From contig CAZXIJ010000058.1 in assembly GCA_964640725.1 (NCBI GenBank), positions 1 through 13,259 of the forward strand: a stretch of 13,259 bases of DNA. Direction: 5' to 3'. Source of the DNA: CALHVX01 sp964640725. Lineage in GTDB: Bacteria; Pseudomonadota; Gammaproteobacteria; Pseudomonadales; Azotimanducaceae. The position numbers and the translations under genes are program-made. The notes beneath the pieces were generated by a model. That model saw only the letters and a program-made list of their open reading frames with translations. It was not told where the DNA came from and did not search any database. This document shows, piece after piece, positions 1 to 7,369 of this stretch (positions are counted from its first letter, which is position 1; each line of letters starts with the position of its first letter).

Positions 1-30
1 CTGCCGCTGGTGCTTGCGTCTCTACTTCAC

Positions 31-750
31 TCACCCGGATATCTCCATCGTTGTTGATCGCGCATTGCGGCTCAGCCAGATACTGTAGGCCAGCAGGGCC
101 AGACACAGCCACTGGAACAGGTTCAAAGCCAGCGCAATGTCGGCGTAAGGTTTGAGGAACTCCCACAGCAGCCGCTGCGCGGCGTAGAACCCGGTAAAGG
201 CATAGAAGCCCCAGGGCAAAAGCGTTGCGGGGGCGCGACGCAGCATCGCCAGATAAGCAACGCCAAACAGCGCCATGGCAGCTGCTTCGTAAAGCTGCAC
301 CGGATGGCGCAGCACGCCGTCTCCGAAGTCGTAACCCAGAGGCCCGCTGGTGGCGACGCCGTGAGTGTAGTCCGACAGGCCCGCCGTAAAGCAGCCGATA
401 CGGCCCACGGCAATGCCAAAGGCGATGCCCGGCACGAGCAGGCCACCGGTAGAACCGCGGATGCCATAGCGACGCTTCATCCCTTCGATCGCGACGATGC
501 CGCCCACGAGTGCTCCCAGCACTGACTTGCCCAGACCGCCGTCAACGCCGGACAGCCACAGGTTGGCTGTGCCCAGGAGCACGCTGCCGGCGATCGCGCC
601 GCTTGACGCGCACACAAAGTAGTAGAGCCCAAAGCCGGCGGGCAGCGGCGAGCCCAGACCGCCGTAGCGACGCCGGAGCAGCAGGTAGGTGATCGTGGCG
701 GTGAGATAGCCGGCGACATCAAAGAGCAGGTGCACCGGCAAATCGGTCAA
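31..750 (-). CDS. Lgt-like (prolipoprotein diacylglyceryl transferase family) membrane protein, divergent
   Basis: This 239-aa polytopic membrane protein resembles the Lgt family, which moves diacylglycerol from phosphatidylglycerol to the lipobox cysteine of prolipoproteins in the inner membrane. The recognisable parts are GRIGCFTAGL (116-125), corresponding to the Lgt signature GRxGNFxNGE, and HPVQLYEA (149-156), matching the family HPxQLYE block. About seven hydrophobic segments are visible. It is shorter than E. coli Lgt (about 290 aa), and the signature Asn is Cys120 and the following Asn-Gly-Glu is Ala-Gly-Leu, so normal Lgt activity is doubtful. It is more likely a paralogue than the housekeeping enzyme. 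The start is a TTG at 750-748 that overlaps the stop of the upstream small membrane gene (TTGA), suggesting translational coupling. Family membership is fairly sure; substrate is unknown. Confidence 0.8.
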   Translation of the reverse strand: MTDLPVHLLFDVAGYLTATITYLLLRRRYGGLGSPLPAGFGLYYFVCASSGAIAGSVLLGTANLWLSGVDGGLGKSVLGALVGGIVAIEGMKRRYGIRGSTGGLLVPGIAFGIAVGRIGCFTAGLSDYTHGVATSGPLGYDFGDGVLRHPVQLYEAAAMALFGVAYLAMLRRAPATLLPWGFYAFTGFYAAQRLLWEFLKPYADIALALNLFQWLCLALLAYSIWLSRNARSTTMEISG

Positions 751-1124
751 CTCAGGGCACCTAAACTCAGCAGGCAGCCGCCGGCCCAGACAAAGCCGGC
801 CAGCACGGGCAGCAACAGCATGAACTTGAGGACCTGGTTCGGCGGTGCCTGAGCGCGCTCGGCCTGCCGGCCGCGCGCCAGGCTACGGAAGAACCAGACC
901 AGAGCGCCAAGCATCACCAGCAACCCGAGCCAGCCGCCAAGATGACCGCCAGACTCGAACGCGAAGGCAGACATCATCAGGGTGCAGCCGACACCGCTGA
1001 CGAACACCAGCAGGCCAAGGATCCAAAGCAGCATGAAGCCCGGCGACAGCTTGGGCGGTGGGGCTGGGGGACGGGGCGCGCCGGAATCCTGCGGTGCTGG
1101 CCCGCGATCGTCTGATCCTGTCAT
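747..1124 (-). CDS. Small hypothetical membrane protein with proline-rich N-terminus
   Basis: This 125-aa protein belongs to no family I recognise. Residues 1-27 are hydrophilic and rich in Pro, Gly and Asp, followed by three hydrophobic segments at roughly 28-53, 62-79 and 97-122, with a basic stretch (RSLARGRQAER) between the second and third. It is probably an inner-membrane protein with a short disordered tail. An upstream in-frame start at 1235 is possible, but the ATG at 1124 has an AGGAGG Shine-Dalgarno seven bases upstream, and the longer form would overlap the divergent MFS gene, so 1124 is preferred. The stop overlaps the TTG start of the Lgt-like gene by 4 bp, so the two are very likely one transcript. 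A role alongside the Lgt-like protein is inference from this coupling only. Confidence 0.7.
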   Translation of the reverse strand: MTGSDDRGPAPQDSGAPRPPAPPPKLSPGFMLLWILGLLVFVSGVGCTLMMSAFAFESGGHLGGWLGLLVMLGALVWFFRSLARGRQAERAQAPPNQVLKFMLLLPVLAGFVWAGGCLLSLGALS

Positions 1125-1131
1125 CGGCTCG

Positions 1132-1137
1132 CCTCCT
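1132..1137 (-). promoter_or_regulatory. Shine-Dalgarno for the small membrane protein
   Basis: AGGAGG on the minus strand, seven bases before the ATG at 1124. It decides the start over the in-frame upstream ATG at 1235. Confidence 0.75.
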
Positions 1138-1185
1138 GGCATCCTCGCCGCAGTGTAACTGAGCTTCGCGTACCATGATCGGTTG

Positions 1186-2463
1186 ATGGATTCCCTGCTG
1201 ACCCAAATGCGCGCCACCTTTATGCCCGGTGGCAAGATCTACTACGGCTGGTGGATTGTGCTCGCGAGCGCCAACGCGCAGCTGCTGGCCAGCGTCCTGT
1301 GGATGCAGACCTTCGGCGCCTATCTGGTGCTCATGCAGGACGAGTTCGGCTGGAGCAAAACCATCTTCTCTGCCGCCTTTGCGCTGGCCCGCTTCGAGAG
1401 CGGATTTCTCGGGCCGCTGCAGGGCTGGCTGGTGGATCGCTTTGGGCCAAGGGTGATTCTCACCATCGGCATGGTGCTGTTCGGCATCGGCTTCATGCTC
1501 TTCAGCCGCATCGACTCGCTGCTCGGCTTCTATCTGACCTTTGGCCTGATTGCGCTGGGATCCAGCCTTGGCGGCTTCGCAACGTTAATGGTATCGCTGG
1601 TGAACTGGTTCAGCCGTCACCGCTCTAAGGCTGTCGCCTTTTCCCAGGCCGGCTACGCGCTCGGCGGCTTCTGCGTACCGCTGTTCGTCATCGCGCTGGA
1701 GCGCTTTGGCTGGCGCGACACGGCCTTTGCGTCGGGTCTCATCGTGCTCGTGCTCGGCATTCCCCTGGTGCAGTTCGTGCGCCACCGCCCGGAAGAGATC
1801 GGTGAGCAGGTCGACGGCATGCCGCTGGTGCCCTCTGCAGCGGGCGGGGTACCGGAGGCCATCTCGTTCACCACCCGCCAGGCGCTGCGGACTTCGGCGT
1901 TCTGGCTCATATCCATCGGCCACGCGATCGCCCTGCTGACCGTTGCCGCCTTGCTCGTGCATCTGATTCCGCATCTGACCGAAGGTATGGGCTACACGCT
2001 GCAGCGCGCGGCGCTGGTCATCTCTGTGATGACCGTCTTTCAGCTCCTGGGTCAGTTCGCCGGCGGCTATCTCGGCGATCGCCTGAACAAGCGCGCGATT
2101 TGCGCGGCCTGCATGCTCGGTCATGCCCTGGGATTGCTGCTGATCACCTGGGCCGAGGGGTTTCTGCCCGTGCTCGCCTTCGCGGCGATCCACGGTTTCG
2201 CCTGGGGGACACGCGGGCCGCAGATGATCGCGCTGCGCGCAGACTACTTTGGACCGGCGGCCTTTGGCACGATCCTGGGTTTCAGCTCCATGGTCGTCAT
2301 GCTGGGCACCATGGCCGGGCCCTTGCTGGCCGGATACCTGGCCGATACCCGGGGCAACTACGAGCTGGCGTTCTCGATCATCGCCGGCGCGTCGGTGCTT
2401 GGCGCGCTCTGCTTCTGGTTCGCGAGGCCACCGGCGGCGCCCAGCACCTCCGCAACGAGCTGA
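1186..2463 (+). CDS. MFS transporter (oxalate/formate antiporter or monocarboxylate porter type)
   Basis: A 425-aa major facilitator superfamily inner-membrane transporter with about twelve hydrophobic segments in two halves separated by a polar loop near residues 206-235. The loop after the second helix carries GWLVDRFGPRVIL, a clear version of MFS motif A (G-x-x-x-D-R-x-G-x-R). The opening YYGWWIV, near residue 20, is typical of the oxalate/formate-antiporter and monocarboxylate-porter branches, suggesting an organic-acid substrate; this is family inference only. TTG (1183) and ATG (1186) are adjacent; the ATG is chosen, although no strong Shine-Dalgarno is visible and later ATGs at 1210 and 1222 remain possible. 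It is divergent from the small membrane gene (61 bp apart). Its last 106 bp overlap the 3' end of pqiC on the opposite strand. Confidence 0.9.
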   Translation: MDSLLTQMRATFMPGGKIYYGWWIVLASANAQLLASVLWMQTFGAYLVLMQDEFGWSKTIFSAAFALARFESGFLGPLQGWLVDRFGPRVILTIGMVLFGIGFMLFSRIDSLLGFYLTFGLIALGSSLGGFATLMVSLVNWFSRHRSKAVAFSQAGYALGGFCVPLFVIALERFGWRDTAFASGLIVLVLGIPLVQFVRHRPEEIGEQVDGMPLVPSAAGGVPEAISFTTRQALRTSAFWLISIGHAIALLTVAALLVHLIPHLTEGMGYTLQRAALVISVMTVFQLLGQFAGGYLGDRLNKRAICAACMLGHALGLLLITWAEGFLPVLAFAAIHGFAWGTRGPQMIALRADYFGPAAFGTILGFSSMVVMLGTMAGPLLAGYLADTRGNYELAFSIIAGASVLGALCFWFARPPAAPSTSATS

Positions 2464-2987
2464 TCCAGCAAGGCCCGGTGCGCGTCAACCAGTGCATCGT
2501 AGCCCACGCCGTCCTGGGCCACGCGGCCTTCAAAATGATTGCCCGCCAGCGCCTCGCCCGCTCCGCGGCGCCGTAGCAGCCAGTCGGCCTCGAGCACCAC
2601 TGAGCCGGCTTCGCTACCGTGAAAATGCAGCACGGTCAGATCCAGCAGCAGAGCATCCGCGGCGGCGGCTTCCGGACCTTCCGGGCCTTCCGGAAACTCC
2701 GAGCCTTCGAAGGCCAAAGACAGATAGCGGCCAATGCCCTCCGCCAGCGGCTCGGCCCACTGGTGATTGCGAGCGCCACGCAGCTGGCTGTCATGGGTGG
2801 CGACCGCGATGTCTTTGGATTGCAGATAAGCCGGCATGGCCACAGCGCCCACCGCCAGGGCAAGGTCAACGGCGCCAGTCGACATGCCCGGCCGGGTCAG
2901 CAGATAGCTGCGCGTCACGGGGTCCGGCGTGCTGGCACAGGCGCCCAGCGCCAGGATCGCTGCCAGGGCAACAGTTCGAATCATCAT
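2358..2987 (-). CDS. pqiC: PqiC, outer-membrane lipoprotein of the Pqi intermembrane transport complex
   Basis: This 209-aa protein is the PqiC (YmbA; ABC-type transport auxiliary lipoprotein) component. In E. coli PqiC docks the PqiB tunnel at the outer membrane. A lipoprotein signal is visible: hydrophobic residues 4-16 ending in LGAC with Cys17 as the lipidated residue and Ala18 at +2, which permits outer-membrane sorting. SYLL near residue 27 fits the family's YxL opening. The ATG (2987-2985) overlaps the pqiB stop; a second ATG follows immediately, so either may be used. Compared with E. coli PqiC (187 aa) it has a low-complexity EGPEGPE insertion near residue 100 and a polar C-terminal tail of about 25-30 residues. 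The tail is encoded where the gene overlaps the convergent MFS gene. The assignment rests on the lipobox, the size and the position after pqiB. Confidence 0.85.
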   Translation of the reverse strand: MMIRTVALAAILALGACASTPDPVTRSYLLTRPGMSTGAVDLALAVGAVAMPAYLQSKDIAVATHDSQLRGARNHQWAEPLAEGIGRYLSLAFEGSEFPEGPEGPEAAAADALLLDLTVLHFHGSEAGSVVLEADWLLRRRGAGEALAGNHFEGRVAQDGVGYDALVDAHRALLDQLVAEVLGAAGGLANQKQSAPSTDAPAMIENASS

Positions 2988-4660
2988 GGCACGCCCGACC
3001 CCGGCACCGGATCCGGCTGCTGTTTCGCAGAGAAGATCACAGCGTTTGGTTTCTTGTCATAGGTATCCAGCACGCTCTCGGCGCCGATCAACGTTTGCTG
3101 CAGCTGGGCCAGAGAGCGGGTGAGCTCATCGTGCAGCGGCGACCCCGGCGTCAGGCCGCGCAGGGCTTCCCGGGCATCCACCAGCACCTCGGCCAGCGCT
3201 GCGGGGACCTCGGCTTCGCTCACGTCTTCCAGCACCGTCGCCAGCTTGGCCAGCGAGGTGTCTGCCTGGCCGAGCGCGTTGCCAGCGCGATCCATGGCGG
3301 AGCTGGCGCTGTTCAAGGTCTCTGTGAGGGGCAGCTTCTGCAGTTTGGTGAGCAGGTCCGCCACCTTGGCTTCGATCTGGTCCAGGCCGGACGCCACCGT
3401 GGGGAACTGGGACAGCCCTGCAAGGGTGACAATCTCTGCCGCTTCGGCGTCGCCGTAAAAATCGAACTCGATATACAGACTGCCCGTGAGCAGGTTGCCG
3501 ATCGACAGGGCGGCCCGCAGCCCCTGGCCAACCCCTTCGGCGAGCGTCGCTTCGATCTCCTGCGCGCCGGCTTCCGAATCATTGCCCAACCAGCCTGGCT
3601 CAATCCGCACCAGCACAGCGATGGCGCTGCTGCCTTCTGGCCCCAGGAGCCGCCGCTCGCCGTCGTAGTCAAAAGCAACATCGACGACCGTGCCGATGCG
3701 CAGCCCGCGATACTCCACCGGCGCCCCTTCCTCCAGGCCCCGCACCGAGGAGTCGAACAGCAACAGGTAGTCTTTAGAAAAGCGGTAGGGGTTGCGCGCG
3801 ACGGACTCGTAGTCGGCGTACAGCCGGAACAGTGCGCCGGACTCGACCGAGGGTCCAGGCACCGCCTCTTCCGGCAGCCCGAACGCCACGCCGCCGGTAA
3901 ACAGCGACTCCAGGCTTTCCGTGCGCACGTTAAAGCCCCCCACGCCGGCCGACACGGCAACACCGCTGGCGTTCCAGAACCGGGTCGCGGTGTTCACCAG
4001 ATCGTTGTAAGGCGCATCGATAAAGGCCTTGTAGCGCGTCTCGCCGAGCTGCGTGTCGAGCTCGGCGCTCTCGATCCGGCCGACGCTATAGCCGTGATAC
4101 AGCACCGGGCTACCGACACTGAGCGACGCCGCGTCTTCGGAGATCAGCTCAATCTGGACCCCGGGAGTGTCGGGCGGTGTCAGCGGCACGTTGTCGAGCC
4201 CCGCAAAGGACCGCTTGCCCTTGTTGCCGGACCCGGGGGACAGCTCGATGTAGGCGCCAGACAGCAAGGTCGACAGGCCGGAGATGCCGTCGCTGCCCAC
4301 TCTCGGGCGGACGACCCAGAAACTGGTGTCGCTGCGCAGCAGCTCGCTGGCTTCCGGCACCAGCCGCGCGGCCACGGTGACGCCGCTCAGGTCCTTGTTC
4401 AGACGCACTTCCTTCACCGTGCCGAGATCCACGGAAAGCATTTTTACCGGCGTTTCGTTCGGCACGATGCCCTCGGCCGTGGCGAAGTCGACGTAGATCA
4501 TCGGGCCCTGATTGACGACGCTCTCGATCAGCAGCCAGGCGCCGATGCCCAGGGCCACCAGGGGCACAATCCAGATGGGCGACATGCGGCGGCCCTGACG
4601 AACCGTCGCGCTGGCGAGCGGCGGTGCGGCCGGATCATCGTTGCCTAGCTCAGAACTCAT
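2984..4660 (-). CDS. pqiB: PqiB, MCE-domain intermembrane lipid transport protein
   Basis: A 558-aa protein close in length to E. coli PqiB (546 aa). It has a short cytoplasmic N-terminus, one membrane helix at about 28-47, then three MCE domains at about 52-143, 166-262 and 295-402. Each has the family's repeated pattern of a Val/Ile-x-x-G-x-x-Val-Gly-x-Val core, for example EYRGLRIGTVVDV near 316-328. A long predicted helical region (about 425-535) follows, which in PqiB hexamers forms the periplasm-spanning needle. The end, KPNAVIF (537-543), matches the family C-terminus. It bridges the PqiA inner-membrane component and the PqiC lipoprotein and is thought to carry phospholipid or other lipid across the periplasm. 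The start ATG overlaps the pqiA stop by 4 bp (ATGA), and its own stop overlaps pqiC, so the three are co-translated. Confidence 0.95.
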   Translation of the reverse strand: MSSELGNDDPAAPPLASATVRQGRRMSPIWIVPLVALGIGAWLLIESVVNQGPMIYVDFATAEGIVPNETPVKMLSVDLGTVKEVRLNKDLSGVTVAARLVPEASELLRSDTSFWVVRPRVGSDGISGLSTLLSGAYIELSPGSGNKGKRSFAGLDNVPLTPPDTPGVQIELISEDAASLSVGSPVLYHGYSVGRIESAELDTQLGETRYKAFIDAPYNDLVNTATRFWNASGVAVSAGVGGFNVRTESLESLFTGGVAFGLPEEAVPGPSVESGALFRLYADYESVARNPYRFSKDYLLLFDSSVRGLEEGAPVEYRGLRIGTVVDVAFDYDGERRLLGPEGSSAIAVLVRIEPGWLGNDSEAGAQEIEATLAEGVGQGLRAALSIGNLLTGSLYIEFDFYGDAEAAEIVTLAGLSQFPTVASGLDQIEAKVADLLTKLQKLPLTETLNSASSAMDRAGNALGQADTSLAKLATVLEDVSEAEVPAALAEVLVDAREALRGLTPGSPLHDELTRSLAQLQQTLIGAESVLDTYDKKPNAVIFSAKQQPDPVPGSGVP

Positions 4661-5907
4661 GGTGCGGTACCAGCGTTGGTTCTTTTCCCGGGGGACGCAG
4701 TGGGGTCGGCGGCATCCCAGATCAGTCGCGGATCAAAGGAGCGCGCGGCCAGCATGGTCATGACCACAACGCCGCAAAAAGCCAGCGCAGCACCTCCGGG
4801 CTCTACCGACAGGACCGTACCAAACTGGAACAGCGCAACCAACAGGGCCACGACGAACACGTCAACCATCGACCAGCGCCCGATGATCTCCGTGATGCGA
4901 TACACCGCAGAACGCTGCCGCAAACCCAGGTGGTGCTGTTGGTGCACGGTCCAGCACAGCCAGCCCAGCATGACGATCTTCAGGATCGGCACCAGCAATG
5001 AGGCGATAAAAATCACGATCGCCGTCGGGTAAGAGCCGTCAATCCAGAGCAACACAATGCCGCCGGCGATGGTGCTGCGAATAACCTGCCCGAACTCCGT
5101 GGACGACATGATCGGCAGGAAGTTCGCGGGAAAGTACAAAATGATCGAAGTGGCCAACAGCGCAACGGTCGTCTGCAGGCTGTGCGGAAACCGGTCGCGC
5201 AGGCGCTCGAAGCAGGTGGCGCAGCGGTGCGCGCTGTCTGGCCAGACCTGCCCGCAGCGATCGCAGCCCAGCAGCTGGCCCTGTTCCGGCAGCGCAGCGA
5301 CCCGCCGCGGCTGGCCAAAGCGAATGCGTTCAACCGCCCGCCACAGCTGATAGCGATCCAGGGTGACCTGGGTGGCCACGGTGCAGAGCGCAAAACCGAT
5401 AAAACACCAGAACGACAGCCCGAGCTGCACGGTGGCCAGCGTCGACAGCTTCGCGATGCTGACCAGCACGCTGAGCACGAACACTTCCACCATGTTCCAT
5501 TCCGACAGCGCCAGAACCGCCCGGGCCAGCCAGGGGGCCAGGCGCGGCCAGCGCGCCAGGAGCAACATCGACAACAGCACCAGCTGCAGCGTGAGCAGCA
5601 CCGTAGGCAGCGCGAAGATGAACAGAAATACCAGACTTGCCAGCATCGGGGCCTGGTACTCAAAGAGCGCGACGGCGCTGTCGAGCAGCGTCATCTGCAC
5701 CACCTGCCCTTCGGCACTGACGCCAAGAAAGGGGTAACTTGCCGACAGGAGCAGCAGCAGCAGGCCGGCGGACGACAGCGCAAAGGCACGCTCCAGAGCT
5801 TCCTTGTGATGCACCGTCAGGACGTGGCCGCAGCGAATGCAGTGTGCGGCCTCGCGCACCTGCAGCACAGGCAGGGCCTGCAGCAGGTCACAGGTCGGGC
5901 AGGCCAT
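4657..5907 (-). CDS. pqiA: PqiA, inner-membrane component of the Pqi transport system
   Basis: A 416-aa polytopic inner-membrane protein, nearly the length of E. coli PqiA (417 aa). It shows the PqiA duplication: two modules, each beginning with a zinc-ribbon-like cysteine pair set (C3/C6 with C23/C26, and C215/C218 with C229/C232) followed by about four hydrophobic segments (roughly 41-60, 88-113, 141-157, 164-181; then 248-266, 283-318, 346-366, 374-388). The SASYPFLGV and YFPANFLPIM sequences after the first helix of each half are typical of the family. The start is the ATG at 5907; no alternative in-frame start exists between it and the preceding gene's stop. It lies 31 bp after the PhyH dioxygenase gene, with a small hairpin and no clear Shine-Dalgarno between them, and overlaps pqiB by 4 bp. 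Confidence 0.94.
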   Translation of the reverse strand: MACPTCDLLQALPVLQVREAAHCIRCGHVLTVHHKEALERAFALSSAGLLLLLLSASYPFLGVSAEGQVVQMTLLDSAVALFEYQAPMLASLVFLFIFALPTVLLTLQLVLLSMLLLARWPRLAPWLARAVLALSEWNMVEVFVLSVLVSIAKLSTLATVQLGLSFWCFIGFALCTVATQVTLDRYQLWRAVERIRFGQPRRVAALPEQGQLLGCDRCGQVWPDSAHRCATCFERLRDRFPHSLQTTVALLATSIILYFPANFLPIMSSTEFGQVIRSTIAGGIVLLWIDGSYPTAIVIFIASLLVPILKIVMLGWLCWTVHQQHHLGLRQRSAVYRITEIIGRWSMVDVFVVALLVALFQFGTVLSVEPGGAALAFCGVVVMTMLAARSFDPRLIWDAADPTASPGKRTNAGTAP

Positions 5908-5909
5908 GA

Positions 5910-5925
5910 GCGAGCTGTCGCTCGC
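5910..5925 (-). promoter_or_regulatory. Perfect hairpin just upstream of the pqiA start
   Basis: Six-base perfect arms (GCGAGC and GCTCGC) with a four-base loop end two bases before the pqiA ATG. The region holds no other good ribosome-binding sequence, so the hairpin could mask initiation until a ribosome finishing the upstream dioxygenase gene (stop at 5939) opens it. There is no T-run, so it is not a terminator. The function is inference. Confidence 0.4.
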
Positions 5926-5938
5926 CGGGCGGTCAAGG

Positions 5939-7023
5939 TCAGATTTGATCGGGAGACACCATGCGCGCCGATTGCTTGGGGTCATCGAGCGCCACNNNNN
6001 NNNNNNNNNNNNNNNNNNNNNNNNNNNNNNNNNNNNNNNNNNNNNNNNNNNNNNNNNNNNNNNNNNNNNNNNNNNNNNNNNNNNNNNNNNNNNNNAGATT
6101 TGATCGGGAGACACCATGCGCGCCGATTGCTTGGGGTCATCGAGCGCCACGCCTTCGCTGGTGACGTCCGACAGGCTGAAGCCCTTGCCCTTGCGCGGCA
6201 GGCGCCCCAGGGCCAGTTCTGGCGGCAGCACGTCCCGGCCCGGCTCGTCAGAATCCGGGTCCGAATAATAGCCGAGCGCGTAGTTGCCCTGGGTGTACCC
6301 AAGCAGCTCTTGCAGCTCCGGGTCCAGATCCCGCGCGATATGGGGCGGGCAGGACAGGTACTGATTTTCCTCCTGCCGCAGCCAACCCAGGCAATAGGTA
6401 ATGTTCAGGCCCAGGCGCGCCTGCTGCGACTGGTTCTCGCCGCCGCTGTGCAGCACTGTGCCGGTGTACAGCAAGACCGACCCGGCGGCCATCTCGGCCT
6501 GGCAGATTTGCTCCGGCTCGGCGCGCTGCTCGGCCGGCCACCGGTGCGAGCCGGGCACCACCCGCGTCGCGCCGTTCTCGGCCGTAAAGTCCGTCAGCGC
6601 CCAGATCGTGTTGCATTGGGGCTCAATGCTGTGCGGCAGGTGCGTGCCCCAGGCCAGCCGGTCCCGATGCAGGATCTGGGCGCCCTGGCCCGGGTGGATA
6701 CAGATGGTCTGGGTCAGGTGCAGGATCAACTTTTCCGTAAACGGCGCCAGCAAAGCTTCGGCGGTGGCCAGGACGCGCCGATCCGTGACCAGCGGCCGGC
6801 AGCGGGGGCTGCGCGCCACCAGTGCGCCCGTGCGCTGGGTCTTGCGGCCTGTAAAATCATCGCCGCCGTGCGGCGTGCGGTCGATCAGCGGCTGCAGCTC
6901 GTTGACCAGGGACAGGCGCTCGGCGTTCCCCAGAGCGTTTTCCAGAATCACGGCACCGTCCTGCTCGAGGGCCGCCACAATGGCATCCGTCGGTGCGCTG
7001 GCATCTACAGTGGTCAGAGACAT
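5939..7023 (-). CDS. Phytanoyl-CoA dioxygenase (PhyH) family Fe(II)/2-oxoglutarate oxygenase, interrupted by an assembly artefact
   Basis: With the 100 Ns and one 55-bp duplicate removed, this is an intact 309-aa PhyH-family protein ending at a TGA read at 5941-5939. The family uses Fe(II), O2 and 2-oxoglutarate to hydroxylate small molecules, often lipid-derived. The iron-binding facial triad is visible: His119-x-Asp121 in ILHRD and the distal His192 in VLHSGG, with Arg203 (QARLGL) placed to bind 2-oxoglutarate. A polar tail of about 60 residues (from about 250) follows the core. The ATG at 7023 has GGGAG seven bases upstream. The frame stays open upstream to 7494, but that stretch has no comparable start signal. 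It precedes pqiA by 31 bp and probably shares its transcript. The substrate cannot be named; a lipid carried by Pqi is a hypothesis from position only. Confidence 0.88.
5941..5995. repeat. 55-bp direct repeat, copy A, left of gap 1
   Basis: This 55-bp stretch abuts the Ns and is identical to 6096-6150. It is interpreted as the same genomic segment present at both contig ends and not as a biological repeat. Confidence 0.9.
5996..6095. other. Assembly gap 1 (100 N)
   Basis: Exactly 100 Ns, a placeholder length. Removing these and one 55-bp flank (155 bp in all) joins the PhyH reading frame to its TGA, so probably no sequence is missing here. Confidence 0.95.
6096..6150. repeat. 55-bp direct repeat, copy B, right of gap 1
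   Basis: Identical to 5941-5995 and directly abutting the Ns; see gap 1. Confidence 0.9.
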
Positions 7024-7030
7024 GGCGTTT

Positions 7031-7035
7031 CTCCC
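7031..7035 (-). promoter_or_regulatory. Shine-Dalgarno for the PhyH dioxygenase
   Basis: GGGAG on the minus strand, seven bases before the ATG at 7023. It fixes the start despite the open frame continuing upstream. Confidence 0.6.
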
Positions 7036-7113
7036 GGTTTCACAGCTGAAATCTAGCACGCCTTGCGAGCTGCCATCGGCGCCAGGAAGCTGTGGAAAAG
7101 GAAGGGGAGCGGC

Positions 7114-7139
7114 ACCCGGCCGAGGGGAGATGGCCGGGT
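7114..7139. repeat. Inverted repeat with 8-bp arms
   Basis: ACCCGGCC and GGCCGGGT pair perfectly around a 10-base loop. It lies about 90 bp upstream of the PhyH start, so in a minus-strand transcript it could fold in the 5' leader. No immediate T-run follows on either strand. Confidence 0.4.
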
Positions 7140-7369
7140 ACCGCGAGGAACAGTCAGACTGCGCCTCAACATCGGTAGCGGAGTCGAGAGAGAGGGGAGA
7201 GCCAACCGACGTCTGCTCTCCAGATAGCAAAGGCTGTGCCAGCATGGCTCGGGAGCGGCCGAAAGAGCGCCAAAGTTCACCGCGAGCCCCTGGGCAGTCG
7301 CTCGAGCGTGACCGAAATCGCGCATAAGCTGCTGATTTTGCGTTAGATTCGTCGACGCGGCGTTGCAGC

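Noticed and set aside
1125..1235. Longer start (1235) for the small membrane protein
   Set aside because: It would overlap the divergent MFS gene and lacks a Shine-Dalgarno, whereas AGGAGG precedes the ATG at 1124.
2249..4648. Long plus-strand open frame antisense to pqiB and pqiC (799 codons)
   Set aside because: Arg/Gln/Pro-rich composition, no domain, no start signal, and it lies opposite well-recognised PqiB and PqiC; a shadow of GC-rich codon use.
5182..7056. Long plus-strand open frame antisense to pqiA and the dioxygenase (624 codons)
   Set aside because: It crosses the N gap, is low-complexity and lies opposite two confidently identified genes.
7114..7139. Inverted repeat as a rho-independent terminator
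   Set aside because: No T-run directly follows on either strand, and it lies upstream of both flanking genes, where no transcript should end.
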